64,000 nt of DNA, from contig NZ_AHCA01000001.1 in NCBI RefSeq assembly GCF_000238355.1, positions 124,001-188,000 on the forward strand, given 5' to 3'. The notes below the pieces were generated by a model, which saw nothing but the letters and a program-made list of their open reading frames with translations, was not told the origin of the DNA and ran no database searches. Of the stretch, positions 55,306-64,000 are shown one piece after another (positions within the stretch are counted from its first letter, which is position 1; the number at the start of each line of letters is the position of its first letter). Origin of the DNA: Pseudoalteromonas haloplanktis ATCC 14393. Lineage in GTDB: Bacteria; Pseudomonadota; Gammaproteobacteria; Enterobacterales; Alteromonadaceae. The translations under genes were made by a program, and so were the position numbers.

Positions 55306-56055
55306 TCACTCCTTTTCCTGCTTTTTCATAATATTAATATAAGAATCAACATAATATTGATCTTTATTCGCAGCTAAGTAAGCTAGTAACTGTGCATGAG
55401 CAGTAACCGACACACTTAAATGATCACCACCGATCCCGTGAAAAAGAAGGTTAATGAGCCGTACATTTTCGGGAACGTTTTTCACATAATCAATGAGTTG
55501 TTGCCCGGTTACATTTACGGGCGCCCATAAAACAGTGTGCTCACTGTCATCTACTCCTTTTATTGCCACAAAATGCGCTCTAAGCGGCTCAATAAAGTCA
55601 TTACCTGCTGCTTGAGTATCAAAGCAAGGTGGCGTGAAAGTGCGCTGCGTTTTGCCATCGATGGCCTGTAAAAACACATTAGCGGTAAGTACTTCTCGGA
55701 TCACTCGTGCAGTACTGTAATGATCAAGGTTTTGCTCATCGCTCACCCACGCTCGTGATGGTTTTGATGCACTACATGGGTGGAATAAACTATGATTGCC
55801 TAATTCATGACCTTGCTGAGCGGCTTTACGCCATTCTGAGAGCCGAGAGGTAATTGTTTCAGAGTTTGGCACTAAATAAAATGAAGCTTTAAAATTATAC
55901 TTATTTAATGCCGGTAGCGCATTATCAAGCTGACTTGCAAGTGCATCATCATAAGAAAGACTTACTGCAATTTTACTATTATCAGTTGCCGCATAAATAG
56001 AACATGCACTGGTTAAGCAACATAGCAATAATAGAGCCTTAGATAAACTGTTCAT
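55306..56055 (-). CDS. Secreted polysaccharide deacetylase
   Basis: A 249-residue protein with a signal peptide (MNSLSKALLLLCCLTSACS; the LTSAC may be a lipobox) and a NodB-type domain. The catalytic pair is in VSLSYDDALASQLDNALPAL, and HELGNHSLFHPC carries the metal His residues. A C-terminal LLFHGIGGDH gives the last motif. It removes acyl groups from N-acetyl sugars of glycans. It ends 3 bp from merR, so it may be transcribed with it. Confidence 0.82.
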   Translation of the reverse strand: MNSLSKALLLLCCLTSACSIYAATDNSKIAVSLSYDDALASQLDNALPALNKYNFKASFYLVPNSETITSRLSEWRKAAQQGHELGNHSLFHPCSASKPSRAWVSDEQNLDHYSTARVIREVLTANVFLQAIDGKTQRTFTPPCFDTQAAGNDFIEPLRAHFVAIKGVDDSEHTVLWAPVNVTGQQLIDYVKNVPENVRLINLLFHGIGGDHLSVSVTAHAQLLAYLAANKDQYYVDSYINIMKKQEKE

Positions 56056-56081
56056 TCGTATCCTTGATGGTTTAAAAGCGA

Positions 56082-56993
56082 CTAGAATGTTAGCTTATTT
56101 CGCCCTTGCTGTTTTGACACATACAACTTTTCGTCTGCCGATTTAATAATACTTTCATTTGCCGATAACCCCTTGAATGTCGCAAGCCCAGCACTCACAG
56201 TCAAGTACTGATAGATTGAATAATTGTGAGAAATCTTTAACTTAGCTATATTATTTAAAATATTCTCAGCAACCAATGCGCCACCTCGCAAATCTGTATC
56301 TGGCAAAATAACTGCAAACTCTTCGCCACCATAACGAGCCACAAAATCACACGGTCGCAGCAACGTGGTTTTTATAGTATGAGCAACTTGCTGTAAAACT
56401 TTATCTCCTTCGATATGGCCATAAATATCATTAAACTGCTTAAAAAAATCAATATCAATGATCACTAACGCGTAATCACCTTGCTCTCGTTTTGCCCTCA
56501 ACTGTGTTTTTGTTAAATGGGAGTCAAAATAGCGACGGTTGTAAACATCCGTTAAACCATCTAAAAACACTAACTCTAGTAACTTATCGCGTTGAAATTT
56601 AAGTGTAAGTTGTGCAGTAACACGATTAAAGACCGTTTTTGGATTGATCGGCTTACTGATAAAATCAACACCACCTACCTGCCAGCATAAATCTTCATGC
56701 TGCCCAAATGAGGTAATAAAAATGATTGGAATATTTTTTGTCTCAGGGCGACTTTTTAATACACGGCACGTTTCGATCCCGTTGATACCCGCCATTTCGA
56801 TATCAAGTAGAATAATGTCTGGCGCGCTCTCTTCGATCATTTTTAGGGCATCTTCACCGCTGTGCGCCACACTAGTTTGATAATGGCCTGCAAGAATTTT
56901 TTGCAATAAAGTGATATTCAGTAACTGGTCGTCAACAATTAAAACTTTTGCATTTGGTAACTGCTCTGCGATCCCATACTCAAAGTTGACCAT
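56082..56993 (-). CDS. REC-GGDEF diguanylate cyclase
   Basis: A 303-residue PleD/WspR-like regulator. The receiver (about 12-130) has KVLIVDDQ, phospho-acceptor in IILLDIEMAGING and Lys in FISKPINP. The GGDEF domain (about 140-300) has an intact active site, RYGGEEFAVILPD, and an RPCD inhibition site five residues before it. It makes c-di-GMP when phosphorylated. No kinase is beside it. It opposes the EAL enzyme at 14699. Confidence 0.9.
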   Translation of the reverse strand: MVNFEYGIAEQLPNAKVLIVDDQLLNITLLQKILAGHYQTSVAHSGEDALKMIEESAPDIILLDIEMAGINGIETCRVLKSRPETKNIPIIFITSFGQHEDLCWQVGGVDFISKPINPKTVFNRVTAQLTLKFQRDKLLELVFLDGLTDVYNRRYFDSHLTKTQLRAKREQGDYALVIIDIDFFKQFNDIYGHIEGDKVLQQVAHTIKTTLLRPCDFVARYGGEEFAVILPDTDLRGGALVAENILNNIAKLKISHNYSIYQYLTVSAGLATFKGLSANESIIKSADEKLYVSKQQGRNKLTF

Positions 56994-57163
56994 TTATTTT
57001 ACCTTACTGCTAAAAGTGAAACTATATTCTTAATTAACAATCCATATTTAGTAAGAAGTGCTGAAAAAATATAAAAACTAATATTTTATATACAGCACCT
57101 ATTTAAAATTAAATGTCGCACAAAAGCAACGTGCAACCAACCTTGGCGGTAATATTAATATGC

Positions 57164-57544
57164 TTATGAAGACTGGATAAAACAGAATGCATTAAGTTTA
57201 TTGCCATCTAAATCACGAAAATACCCAGCATAAAACCCTGGCATTTCTCGCGGGCCAGGTGCACCTTCATCAGTTGCACCAAGCTCAATCGCTTTCGCAT
57301 AAAAGGCATCAACTTGGGCTGGCGTATCGACTACTATCGCGATCATTGTGCCATTACCTACTGTTGCAGCATTGCCATCATGAGGCTTAGTAATTGCAAA
57401 GCCCGGCTGCTGCGGATCAATACTCCAAGCGACAAAGTTATTGGTTTCTAGAAAGCGTTGCGCATTAAGTAAAGAGAATAATTCATCATAAAACGCCACG
57501 GCGTTAGGCAAATTATTAGTGCCAAGCATTGTATAGCCAATCAT
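57164..57544 (-). CDS. VOC/glyoxalase-fold protein
   Basis: A 126-residue vicinal-oxygen-chelate protein. It has the opening IGYTMLGTNNLPNAVAFYDE, a central GNGTMIAIVVDTPAQVDAFY and the closing FYAGYFRDLDGNKLNAFCF with its metal Glu/His-like region. The substrate is unknown. It is a single gene. Confidence 0.85.
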   Translation of the reverse strand: MIGYTMLGTNNLPNAVAFYDELFSLLNAQRFLETNNFVAWSIDPQQPGFAITKPHDGNAATVGNGTMIAIVVDTPAQVDAFYAKAIELGATDEGAPGPREMPGFYAGYFRDLDGNKLNAFCFIQSS

Positions 57545-57688
57545 CGGTATTCCTTATCAATTATTAAACAATATTCAAGATACCCGTGTAGTGATATTTA
57601 GTCCATTATTTAGTCCATTTAAGCTGTCATTTTTAGTTCTTATCAGAATTAGCTTTTCTTTCTTTTTGAAAAATAAAGTACAATCAAT

Positions 57689-58711
57689 ATGTTCAAAGAA
57701 ATTAATAGGGAAATTTTAGTTTTCATGAAAATACTGCAAACTACAAAACTCAGGCCACAACTGCAGTATCCATACTATTGCTGTGAATTTGAAATTTCGA
57801 ATTTTGCTAATGCAGACTTTGCGGCGCATCAAATTCCTTTCCCTGCACAATTGAGTAAGGCTGTAGATAAAAGAAAAGCCGAATACTTGGCTGGTAGAGT
57901 GTGCGCTAAACACGTGCTCGCGGCACATAAAATATATAACTTTGAACTAATAAACGCAGCAGATCGTGCTCCCATTTGGCCTAATAAAATAGTGGGCAGT
58001 ATTACCCATAGCCAGCAAACTGCAATGGCAATGGTATCTCACAGTAGCGATATTGCAGGAATAGGTATCGATATCGAGCAGTTAATGAGTGCCAAGCAAG
58101 AGCAAGAACTCCAACAACAAATTTTGCACCCTGATGAACTTTTTCAATTTCAACGATTAGCCAAACAAGTATCACACCCATTAACGATTATTTTTTCAGC
58201 TAAAGAAAGTATTTTTAAAGCTTATACCCAAACCACCTCAAGTTGTGAGTTTCAGTTGGATTTAAAAGCGATTTAGGCAAGGCATTGATTGCAAATAATA
58301 GTGGTTCTATTGTTAAAATCAATAACGCAGTATAAATCGCTTTTAAACCAACCCCTTGGGCGTTCCACAGGCACTTACTCTCATCGTTGTTACTTCTTAA
58401 AAGGGATTGGCCATTCTTGCAAAATAACGCCTTGATATTAAGCCCCTGTGAAACGCTGAATTCTGCATCTTGAAGTGGCTTGGGTATATTACCCAAGCGT
58501 TAAACAATTTTTTGGTTTTGATGCCGCCAAGCTTATTGCTTTTAATAAACAACAACTGCAATTTAAAATAACCCAAACACTTGCGTCACCGTGTTTTATC
58601 AATGTAACAACGAGCAAGTACTCACTGAATGCGAATTTAAAACGCCTTTTTAAGTTCAATCTCCATCATTTGATACGCTTTTACTGTATCTACCCAAACC
58701 ATATTTCATAG
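57689..58711 (+). pseudogene. 4'-phosphopantetheinyl transferase (EntD/Sfp type) split by a MITE
   Basis: The 5' part (57689-58276) encodes an EntD-like transferase up to the catalytic region: KRKAEYLAGRVCAKHVL, GSITHSQQTAMAMV, GIGIDIEQL and IIFSAKESIFKAY. There it runs into foreign sequence and stops. The missing C-terminus (YYPSVKQFFGFDAAKLIAFN and onward) reappears in frame at 58487-58711. Removing 262 bp and one TA restores a continuous gene. Such enzymes activate carrier proteins for siderophore synthesis. The start could also be ATG 57725. The core KESxxKA is kept, but loss of the last 70-odd residues probably inactivates it. Confidence 0.85.
58225..58486. mobile_element. 262-bp MITE with TA target duplication
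   Basis: The ends are inverted repeats of TACCCAARCCACYTCAAG. TA flanks both sides (58223-58224 and 58487-58488), and the host gene frame is restored by exact removal. Inside are perfect 15-bp inverted arms, TTTAAAAGCGATTTA and TAAATCGCTTTTAAA. There is no transposase gene. The TA duplication is typical of IS630/Tc1-mariner elements, which would supply the transposase in trans. Confidence 0.85.
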
Positions 58712-58787
58712 CTTACTAAATGAAAATAGAAACTCATTAAATGTAATCGTATATTTGTTGCACACAAACAATAACAAAGGCACAATT

Positions 58788-58806
58788 GATAATAATTACT
58801 ATTAGC
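58788..58806 (+). promoter_or_regulatory. Fur box upstream of the siderophore-type receptor
   Basis: GATAATAATTACTATTAGC matches 14 of 19 positions of the Fur consensus and lies 17 bp before the receptor's GTG start. It indicates iron repression. Confidence 0.65.
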
Positions 58807-58822
58807 AAACAAAGGAATTAAA

Positions 58823-60889
58823 GTGAAAATTAAGGAATTCTTACTCCCTGTTGCAGCATTAGTATCAACTACTGTATTAGCAAATACTGATGAAAGTAAT
58901 ACCGTAAATCAAATGACGTTTATAGAAGTTACTGGTGAGTTGTTATCAAGAAGCTTGCTACAAAGTGGTAATAGTGTTGTTGTTTTTGATACCAAAACAC
59001 TTGAAAGCCGCCCTGAACTTAGAACCGTAAGAGATGTTCTAAGTGAGATCCCTAATATTACTATGGTTACAGGTACTGGCAAGGCTCCAACAGTTAGAGG
59101 GATTGATGGTACTGGCGCCGCAGAAAATGCCAATGCATTTTTTGCCGGCAGCAGGGCACGGCTAAACTGGCAAATTGACGGCCGTTCTGCTACTTATAAC
59201 GAAATTGTATTTGGCGACTTAGGCATTTGGGATCTCAATCAGATTGAGGTACTTAGAGGTCCACAAAGTACACTCGCTGGGCGCAATGCTATCGCAGGTA
59301 CAATCCGCGTTGAAACGCAAGATCCAACGTTCGAACAACAGTTTACAATTCGCGCCGAAGGTGGAAACTTAGACCAAAAACGCTTATCAGCCACTTATAA
59401 TCAACCGCTTACAGAGCAGTTTTCTGTACGTTTTGCTGCCGACCAATTTGAACGTCGCTCCCCAGTTGCTTATGAACCTTACCCAGGTGTTGAAAATCCA
59501 GCTGATATGGAAGGCCGTGCAATTAGAGGGAAATTACTTTACGAGGGCGACGACCAATATGATACCCGCATCGTTGTCACCCTTACTGACAATAAATACA
59601 CCGGGCCAAATGGTGAAATTATTGATTACCCGTTTAATGAAAGACGCTCTAATTTTCCACAGCAGCCTGTACATGTAACGCATACTAAAAGTGTAGGTGT
59701 TGAATATAACGCTGCAATAAATGAACAACTAGAGCTGGAAGTGACGGCATCAGCAACAGATTTTAATTTTGAGCGCAAATCCACACCAGACGGCTCTAAA
59801 GCTAATGTTGATACGAAAGAATATGTGATTGAACCTCGTTTACGTTATCAAGGTGATAACGGTACACAGTGGGTTATTGGTAGTCGCTACTATAGTTCTA
59901 AGCAAGATGATTGGATTCAGTTTATTGTAAAACAGAGCTTTACTGATGATTCCAATAATTTTGCAATCTACTCCGAGGGCGCATTTCCATTTAATGAAAA
60001 GTTTGAGCTAACCGCGGGTTTACGCTACGAGAAAGAAAACCGCAAACGTGAAGGTGGCGATCCAGATAGGGCAATAGCTAAAATTGAATCAGATAATGAT
60101 TACAGCGCTCTCTTACCAAAGCTAGGTCTTAGTTATCAAGTTAATGAAGAGCATACCATTGGCTTGCAATTATCCCGTGGCTATAACGCAGGAGGGGGTG
60201 GTATTTCTTTTGGCGCACCGATTGTGAACTATGAATACGACGAAGAATACGTAAACTCATTGGAATTATATGGTCGTCAACAATGGGCTGATAATAGCAT
60301 AAGCACATCTCAAAACCTGTTTTACTCGCAATATACAGACATGCAATTGCCCTTTGATTTAACACCTGAAAATACCCGTGATGAAGCCTATGTAGTAAGA
60401 AACGCAGACAAAGTTACCACTGTTGGTTTTGAATTTAGCGCAGATTGGCGTATTGATGAACAATTTAATTTGTACGGTAGCTTTGCACTATTAGACTCCG
60501 AAATCACTGATTATCCTGGCTCTGGATTAGAAGGAAATTCATTATTTATGGTTCCTTCTGCTTCTATGAAGTTAGGCGGAACATGGCAGTCAAATAATTG
60601 GGTTATTAATGTGAGTGGTCAGTACACTGATGGCTGGTATACCAATATTTCGAACGATGAAGGCAGTAAAACTGACGCATTTGCCACCTTTGATACTAGC
60701 TTAAGTTATTTAATATCAGAGCAGACTAAATTGTACCTTTCAGTGCGTAATATTTTTGATGAAGATGCGCCTGTTGCGCTATATCCGGGTACTGCACCTG
60801 CTGACAGTAATGAACCTGACAACCATTTTGATAAAGCCGTTTTAACTCAACCACGAACCATTAGCGCTGGTTTACAGTATACATTTTGA
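58823..60889 (+). CDS. TonB-dependent siderophore-type receptor
   Basis: A 688-residue outer-membrane receptor with GTG start and an AAGGA site. A signal peptide (LLPVAALVSTTVLA) is followed by a plug with TVRDVLSEIPNITMVTG, PTVRGIDGTG and QIEVLRGPQSTLAGRNAIAG. A beta-barrel ends in the terminal aromatic residue (SAGLQYTF). The ligand is unknown; siderophore is inferred from the Fur box and from the broken phosphopantetheinyl transferase gene beside it. A 150-residue protein follows. Confidence 0.85.
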   Translation: MKIKEFLLPVAALVSTTVLANTDESNTVNQMTFIEVTGELLSRSLLQSGNSVVVFDTKTLESRPELRTVRDVLSEIPNITMVTGTGKAPTVRGIDGTGAAENANAFFAGSRARLNWQIDGRSATYNEIVFGDLGIWDLNQIEVLRGPQSTLAGRNAIAGTIRVETQDPTFEQQFTIRAEGGNLDQKRLSATYNQPLTEQFSVRFAADQFERRSPVAYEPYPGVENPADMEGRAIRGKLLYEGDDQYDTRIVVTLTDNKYTGPNGEIIDYPFNERRSNFPQQPVHVTHTKSVGVEYNAAINEQLELEVTASATDFNFERKSTPDGSKANVDTKEYVIEPRLRYQGDNGTQWVIGSRYYSSKQDDWIQFIVKQSFTDDSNNFAIYSEGAFPFNEKFELTAGLRYEKENRKREGGDPDRAIAKIESDNDYSALLPKLGLSYQVNEEHTIGLQLSRGYNAGGGGISFGAPIVNYEYDEEYVNSLELYGRQQWADNSISTSQNLFYSQYTDMQLPFDLTPENTRDEAYVVRNADKVTTVGFEFSADWRIDEQFNLYGSFALLDSEITDYPGSGLEGNSLFMVPSASMKLGGTWQSNNWVINVSGQYTDGWYTNISNDEGSKTDAFATFDTSLSYLISEQTKLYLSVRNIFDEDAPVALYPGTAPADSNEPDNHFDKAVLTQPRTISAGLQYTF

Positions 60890-60964
60890 TCTAACGAATA
60901 ATTTACACGGCAAGCCTGCTTGCCGTAACCCCTTCATAAAAACAATAACTAGGATTCATACAAT

Positions 60965-61417
60965 ATGGCAATTCTAAAGCACGATAATAGCCTTTGGCCA
61001 TTAGCCATCACCGTTGCACGCGGTGAATGCACACTCGAAATGCATTTAAACTCTTTGCAAGCATGGGATATTTGGTTTAAAAAAGCGGAGCCCTTTGTCG
61101 TTGTTCGTGTTTACAGCGATGAAGAGTCTTTACAGCACCCAAAAGGAGCTGGCCCAGCTACGCAAAAGTGGTTAAAAGAGGGAGCGGCAGAGCAAATGCA
61201 GCAGCATGTTCAAGCTATGTTGATTGTGGTTCCCGAACAGCAATTTGAACGAATGCAAAAAATGAGTGTACAAAAAGCCTTTGGTATACCCGGTGCTGTC
61301 GTTAAATCACTTGATGATGCCCATGCTTGGCTAATGACAACATCAAGCCACAATAAGACACTTGAGCAAACAAAGCTCATACAAATAGAGACGCTTGTTC
61401 ACGCATTGGCTACTTAA
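60965..61417 (+). CDS. Hypothetical protein downstream of the receptor
   Basis: I do not recognise this 150-residue protein. It has no signal or membrane segment. Its centre alternates short strands and helices (EPFVVVRVYSDEESLQHPKG, AMLIVVPEQQFERMQKM, KAFGIPGAVVKSLDDAHAWL), which looks like a small alpha/beta domain resembling STAS-like or resolvase-like folds. It lies 75 bp after the receptor on the same strand and probably shares its iron-controlled transcript. A link to iron uptake is inference. Confidence 0.6.
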   Translation: MAILKHDNSLWPLAITVARGECTLEMHLNSLQAWDIWFKKAEPFVVVRVYSDEESLQHPKGAGPATQKWLKEGAAEQMQQHVQAMLIVVPEQQFERMQKMSVQKAFGIPGAVVKSLDDAHAWLMTTSSHNKTLEQTKLIQIETLVHALAT

Positions 61418-61432
61418 CCCATTAAATTAAAG

Positions 61433-62338
61433 CTATTTAGCACTATTAGCTGCTGATTTTAAAAACCTATATTGATACCCATCAGGTAATTGCGCTTGAG
61501 GATAAAAAGCATGTGCTAATTCAACAAGCGCTTGCGGCGTTCTAGGGCCCATACTTAGCAAATATGCAACATCAAAATTATGCACGCGTTTATTTTTAAC
61601 TGCATTGGAAAACTTAAACGCGTTTAACAACTCAGAACTTGGTAGTTGATCATGCACACCAATACTCATGGTAATAATCACATCAGGGTTTAGTACGAGC
61701 GCCGCTTCACTCGATATTGCCTGCCAGTTAGCCACGCTTGACGCCATCACATTCTTACCACCAGCAATAGCTACTAACTCATTTGCCGTAGTACCAGAAC
61801 CTGCAACCATGAGTTGATCACTGCGAATAACCAACACTTTAGGTTTAGTCGTTACTTGTTTTAAAATATGCGTTAAGGCATCACGATCTACTGTTAGCGC
61901 TTGCGCTAACTCCGCTCCTTTGCTCTGGACTTGCATCAGGCTGGCTATTTGCTCTATTTTATTTTCAATCCGCCAGAAGCTATCATTTTCGTGCAAAATA
62001 ACCAAATTAGCAGCGGTACGTTTTAATTGCTCAACCACCTTCTTCGGGCCTATATCAGCCTCTGCAAGGATAAGATCAGGGTTTAATGACAATATCCCCT
62101 CAACGCTTATTTTACGCACATAGCCAATTTGAGGCTGCGTGGTGGCTGCAGCTGGAAAAATACTACTGCTATCAACGCCAACAATACGTTGCTGCTCACC
62201 AAGCGCATAAATAACCTCCGTTATTGAGCCCCCTGCAACCACAATTTTTTGTGGATTAAGAGGCTGCGAGCTTGCATGTACGTAACTATTAGTAAGTAAA
62301 GTAACGAACGAAATAAGGAATAGTACAAAGGGCTTCAT
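61433..62338 (-). CDS. Second HmuT-like heme-binding protein (orphan)
   Basis: About 301 residues, closely similar to the HmuT at 41154. Shared segments include GGSITEVIYALGEQQRIVGV, IGYVRKISVEGILSLNPDL and GPKKVVEQLKRT. The start is set at ATG 62338, which begins the signal peptide (MKPFVLFLISFVTLLTNSYV); a TTG five codons upstream is the alternative. No permease or ATPase gene is next to it, so it probably works with HmuUV from the main locus. It is convergent with the hypothetical gene. Confidence 0.87.
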   Translation of the reverse strand: MKPFVLFLISFVTLLTNSYVHASSQPLNPQKIVVAGGSITEVIYALGEQQRIVGVDSSSIFPAAATTQPQIGYVRKISVEGILSLNPDLILAEADIGPKKVVEQLKRTAANLVILHENDSFWRIENKIEQIASLMQVQSKGAELAQALTVDRDALTHILKQVTTKPKVLVIRSDQLMVAGSGTTANELVAIAGGKNVMASSVANWQAISSEAALVLNPDVIITMSIGVHDQLPSSELLNAFKFSNAVKNKRVHNFDVAYLLSMGPRTPQALVELAHAFYPQAQLPDGYQYRFLKSAANSAK

Positions 62339-62389
62339 TGTGATCAAATCCAATTTGAAAACAAAAATAATAACAGTTTCTATTTTTAA

Positions 62390-62512
62390 CTTGTAGCTTT
62401 ATCTATCACTGATAAGACTCTGGACTCAGGCGTTGAAAGTGTCGGTGTATATACTTTTGGCGCTTATGGTGAACCTCGCAGTTATAGTGCGCAAATAACT
62501 TACCAGTTTTGA
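62390..62512 (+). pseudogene. 3' remnant of a TonB-dependent receptor
   Basis: A 40-codon open tail without a start encodes SITDKTLDSGVESVGVYTFG then AYGEPRSYSAQITYQF and a stop. This is a typical last strand pair of a TonB-dependent receptor, with the final aromatic residue. The rest of the gene is missing, and a stop lies just upstream in frame. A receptor once adjoined the heme-binding protein gene and was deleted. Confidence 0.7.
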
Positions 62513-62593
62513 TTTACCTGAAACAGCTTTACGCGCTGCAAGTAAGGGCTATACATTTCTAGGAAAGATTTCTAGGAAAAAGAATTACTTCGG

Positions 62594-62634
62594 TGATCGC
62601 AGTGATGTAGCTAACATTAACATCACTGCGATCA
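62594..62634. terminator. Perfect 15-bp stem hairpin
   Basis: Arms TGATCGCAGTGATGT and ACATCACTGCGATCA are perfect, with an 11-nt loop. The right arm contains the shifted-frame stop of the small minus-strand gene. It may be a terminator for that gene, although its T-run comes about 10 nt late. Confidence 0.5.
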
Positions 62635-62795
62635 GCCCATAAGGCAAGCCATTATCGATGCCAAAACACCAGTCTCAACAATAGGACCTACAACAATTCC
62701 CAGCCTTTGTGCTACTGAGATTGTTCCAGCAGCGGTTTCTGGCTAAATGGAGCATCAGTTTTTTGCACAGTTTCATGGTTGACTAAGTTACTCAT
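62632..62795 (-). pseudogene. Small frameshifted gene
   Basis: ATG 62795 has a strong AAGGA site and opens MSNLVNHETVQKTDAPFSQK then PLLEQSQ before a stop at 62712. Shifting frame by one base there gives SVAQRLGIVVGPIVETGVLA then SIMACLMG and a stop at 62632. Joined, they would make a protein of about 50 residues with a hydrophobic tail. The good start and the sensible second frame suggest a recently broken small gene. The family is not recognised. Confidence 0.4.
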
Positions 62796-63088
62796 TCTCT
62801 GTCCTTATGATTGAGGGTATTCCACATTTTTTATACTGCCCCCCGCCTTCAGGGCACATCGCTTTAAAGTGGTTATCGTCTACTGATCCGGTGAGATTTT
62901 CGGCATGGGACTTCGAGGATTTTTACCGACAAACAATCAACAATAATTTTTATTCACAGTTTTTTGAAAAAAACCTTTTCTGATTTGTTGTAAATAATTG
63001 ACCTAGAAACCATTCATCGAAATATGTATATTTTTATTCTCTGTTACTTTATAACAGTATTAATGCTGTTTAATAACAAGGAATAAAA

Positions 63089-64000
63089 ATGAAATTACAC
63101 TCCCCTCTTGTACTGTTGGTTGCAGTGAGCTTTTGTGGCGTAGCAGCTCAAGCTGATAATACCTTACAATTAGAAAATGTATTCGACCTTGAATATGCCA
63201 ACCAAATTGAAATGACCAATGATGGTAAAACGGTGTACTTTGTTCGTAATCGCATGGACATAAAATCTGACCGTAAGATCAGTAATATTTGGTCTGTCGA
63301 TAGTAATTCAAAACAACTCCAGCCGCTTACTTCTGGTGTGCACATGGATTATTCACCGGTGCTATCACCTGATGAAACCCGCTTAGCATTTATTTCAACT
63401 CGCGATGGCAGTAGCCAAATTTATGTTAAGTGGCTAAAAACAGGTGCGGTTGCAAAAATTAGTAACCTGACCCAAAGTCCGTCTAGTTTGCAGTGGGCGC
63501 CTAATGGCCGGCAATTACTATTTAGTCAATTTGTTCCTAGTAAAACAGTCTCTCCGGTGAACTTACCTGGTAAACCAGATGGTGCGAACTGGGCTGAGCC
63601 AGCCAAATATATTGATGATGTGTATTATCGTGCTGACGGTGGCGGCTATACAAAACCCGGCTTTCGCCATCTATTTAGTATCGATGCCAATGGCGGTAAT
63701 GCTCGCCAGTTAACCTCTGGGGATTTTGATCATAGCGGCCCGATTAGTTTTGCGAATGAGGGAGATACACTGTATTTTTCAGCAAATCGACATGCTGAGT
63801 TTAGGCTCAAACCAACTAACTCGGAAATTTATCAACTAAGCTTAAAAGACTTACAGATCACTGCAATTACTGATCGAGTGGGACCTGATAACCAACCGCA
63901 AGTTTCTCCCAATGGCCGCTACCTCGCCTACACAGGATACGATGATAAGCAGACCAATTATGAAAACTCTCAGTTATATATTCGCGATTTAGAATCAGGT
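63089..64000 (+). CDS. S9 family peptidase, N-terminal part (3' end outside window)
   Basis: An open frame of 304 codons runs to the right edge. It has a signal peptide (MKLHSPLVLLVAVSFCGVAA) and a beta-propeller built of WD40/PD40-like blades: YANQIEMTNDGKTVYFVRNR, HMDYSPVLSPDETRLAFIST, LQWAPNGRQLLFSQ and NQPQVSPNGRYLAYTGY. This is the N-terminal gate domain of secreted prolyl oligopeptidase/DPP IV-like enzymes. The catalytic alpha/beta hydrolase part would lie beyond the window. The start has a clear AAGGA site. Confidence 0.85.
   Translation, partial: MKLHSPLVLLVAVSFCGVAAQADNTLQLENVFDLEYANQIEMTNDGKTVYFVRNRMDIKSDRKISNIWSVDSNSKQLQPLTSGVHMDYSPVLSPDETRLAFISTRDGSSQIYVKWLKTGAVAKISNLTQSPSSLQWAPNGRQLLFSQFVPSKTVSPVNLPGKPDGANWAEPAKYIDDVYYRADGGGYTKPGFRHLFSIDANGGNARQLTSGDFDHSGPISFANEGDTLYFSANRHAEFRLKPTNSEIYQLSLKDLQITAITDRVGPDNQPQVSPNGRYLAYTGYDDKQTNYENSQLYIRDLESG

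Noticed and set aside
58475..58711. Separate 78-codon gene
   Set aside because: Its sequence is the missing C-terminus of the phosphopantetheinyl transferase; its first codons belong to the MITE end.

Overview
The window looks like a chromosomal segment of a marine gammaproteobacterium, most like Pseudoalteromonas. The basis is moderate-to-low GC, a DeoD/DeoB/Udk/NupC nucleoside cluster, a TonB-dependent heme uptake locus, an M3 peptidase lipoprotein, a VieSAB-type signalling operon and GTAG-headed REP repeats. The assignment comes from gene content and style, not from a database match. I saw no rRNA or tRNA gene, CRISPR array or intact transposase gene.

Accessory region (1-14640): a defence/toxin-antitoxin island embedded in intergenic repeats. 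A PLD-helicase-DUF3427 gene (+) converges on an AT-rich two-gene operon (nucleotidyltransferase and DUF262, -). Upstream of each, in the same orientation as the gene, lies a 210-nt element whose stems differ in sequence but still pair. This is the strongest candidate here for an undescribed structured RNA or DNA element. A methyltransferase-HNH pair, hipBA, a fused MNT-HEPN protein and AbiEi/AbiEii follow. The gaps hold two REP families with GTAG heads, REPIN doublets, a CTAG-rich repeat and a tandem array of about 242 bp.

Signalling and housekeeping (14640-36000): a perfect FNR-type site precedes a VieA-like (REC-EAL), VieB-like (REC-TPR) and VieS-like (periplasmic sensor hybrid kinase) operon. 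Next come a GAF histidine kinase, a membrane TPR protein, ferredoxin-NADP reductase, the nucleoside salvage genes deoD, deoB, udk and nupC, two periplasmic binding proteins, a cold-shock gene with a long leader, a Dcp-type peptidase and a D-Ala-D-Ala dipeptidase.

Iron (36056-44454): heme-handling protein, heme receptor, ExbD, ExbB and TonB on the minus strand, divergent from hmuTUV, with a Fur box before the receptor. A TonB-C-like gene is broken by a one-base change in a poly-A run.

Cell wall and D-amino acids (44581-54088): a NagX-like acyltransferase, a large FAD/Fe-S D-lactate dehydrogenase, then an operon of GH3 glycosidase, DUF1445 protein, PxpA, DUF4392 D-glutamate cyclase and D-amino acid aminotransferase. 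The DUF1445 and DUF4392 genes are the two halves of the animal mitochondrial D-glutamate cyclase, here carried separately.

Right end (54300-64000): a MerR-controlled quinone/FMN reductase, a polysaccharide deacetylase, a REC-GGDEF cyclase, a VOC protein, a phosphopantetheinyl transferase gene split by a 262-bp MITE with TA target duplication, a Fur-controlled siderophore-type receptor, a second heme-binding protein, remnants of another receptor and of a small gene, and the start of an S9 peptidase.
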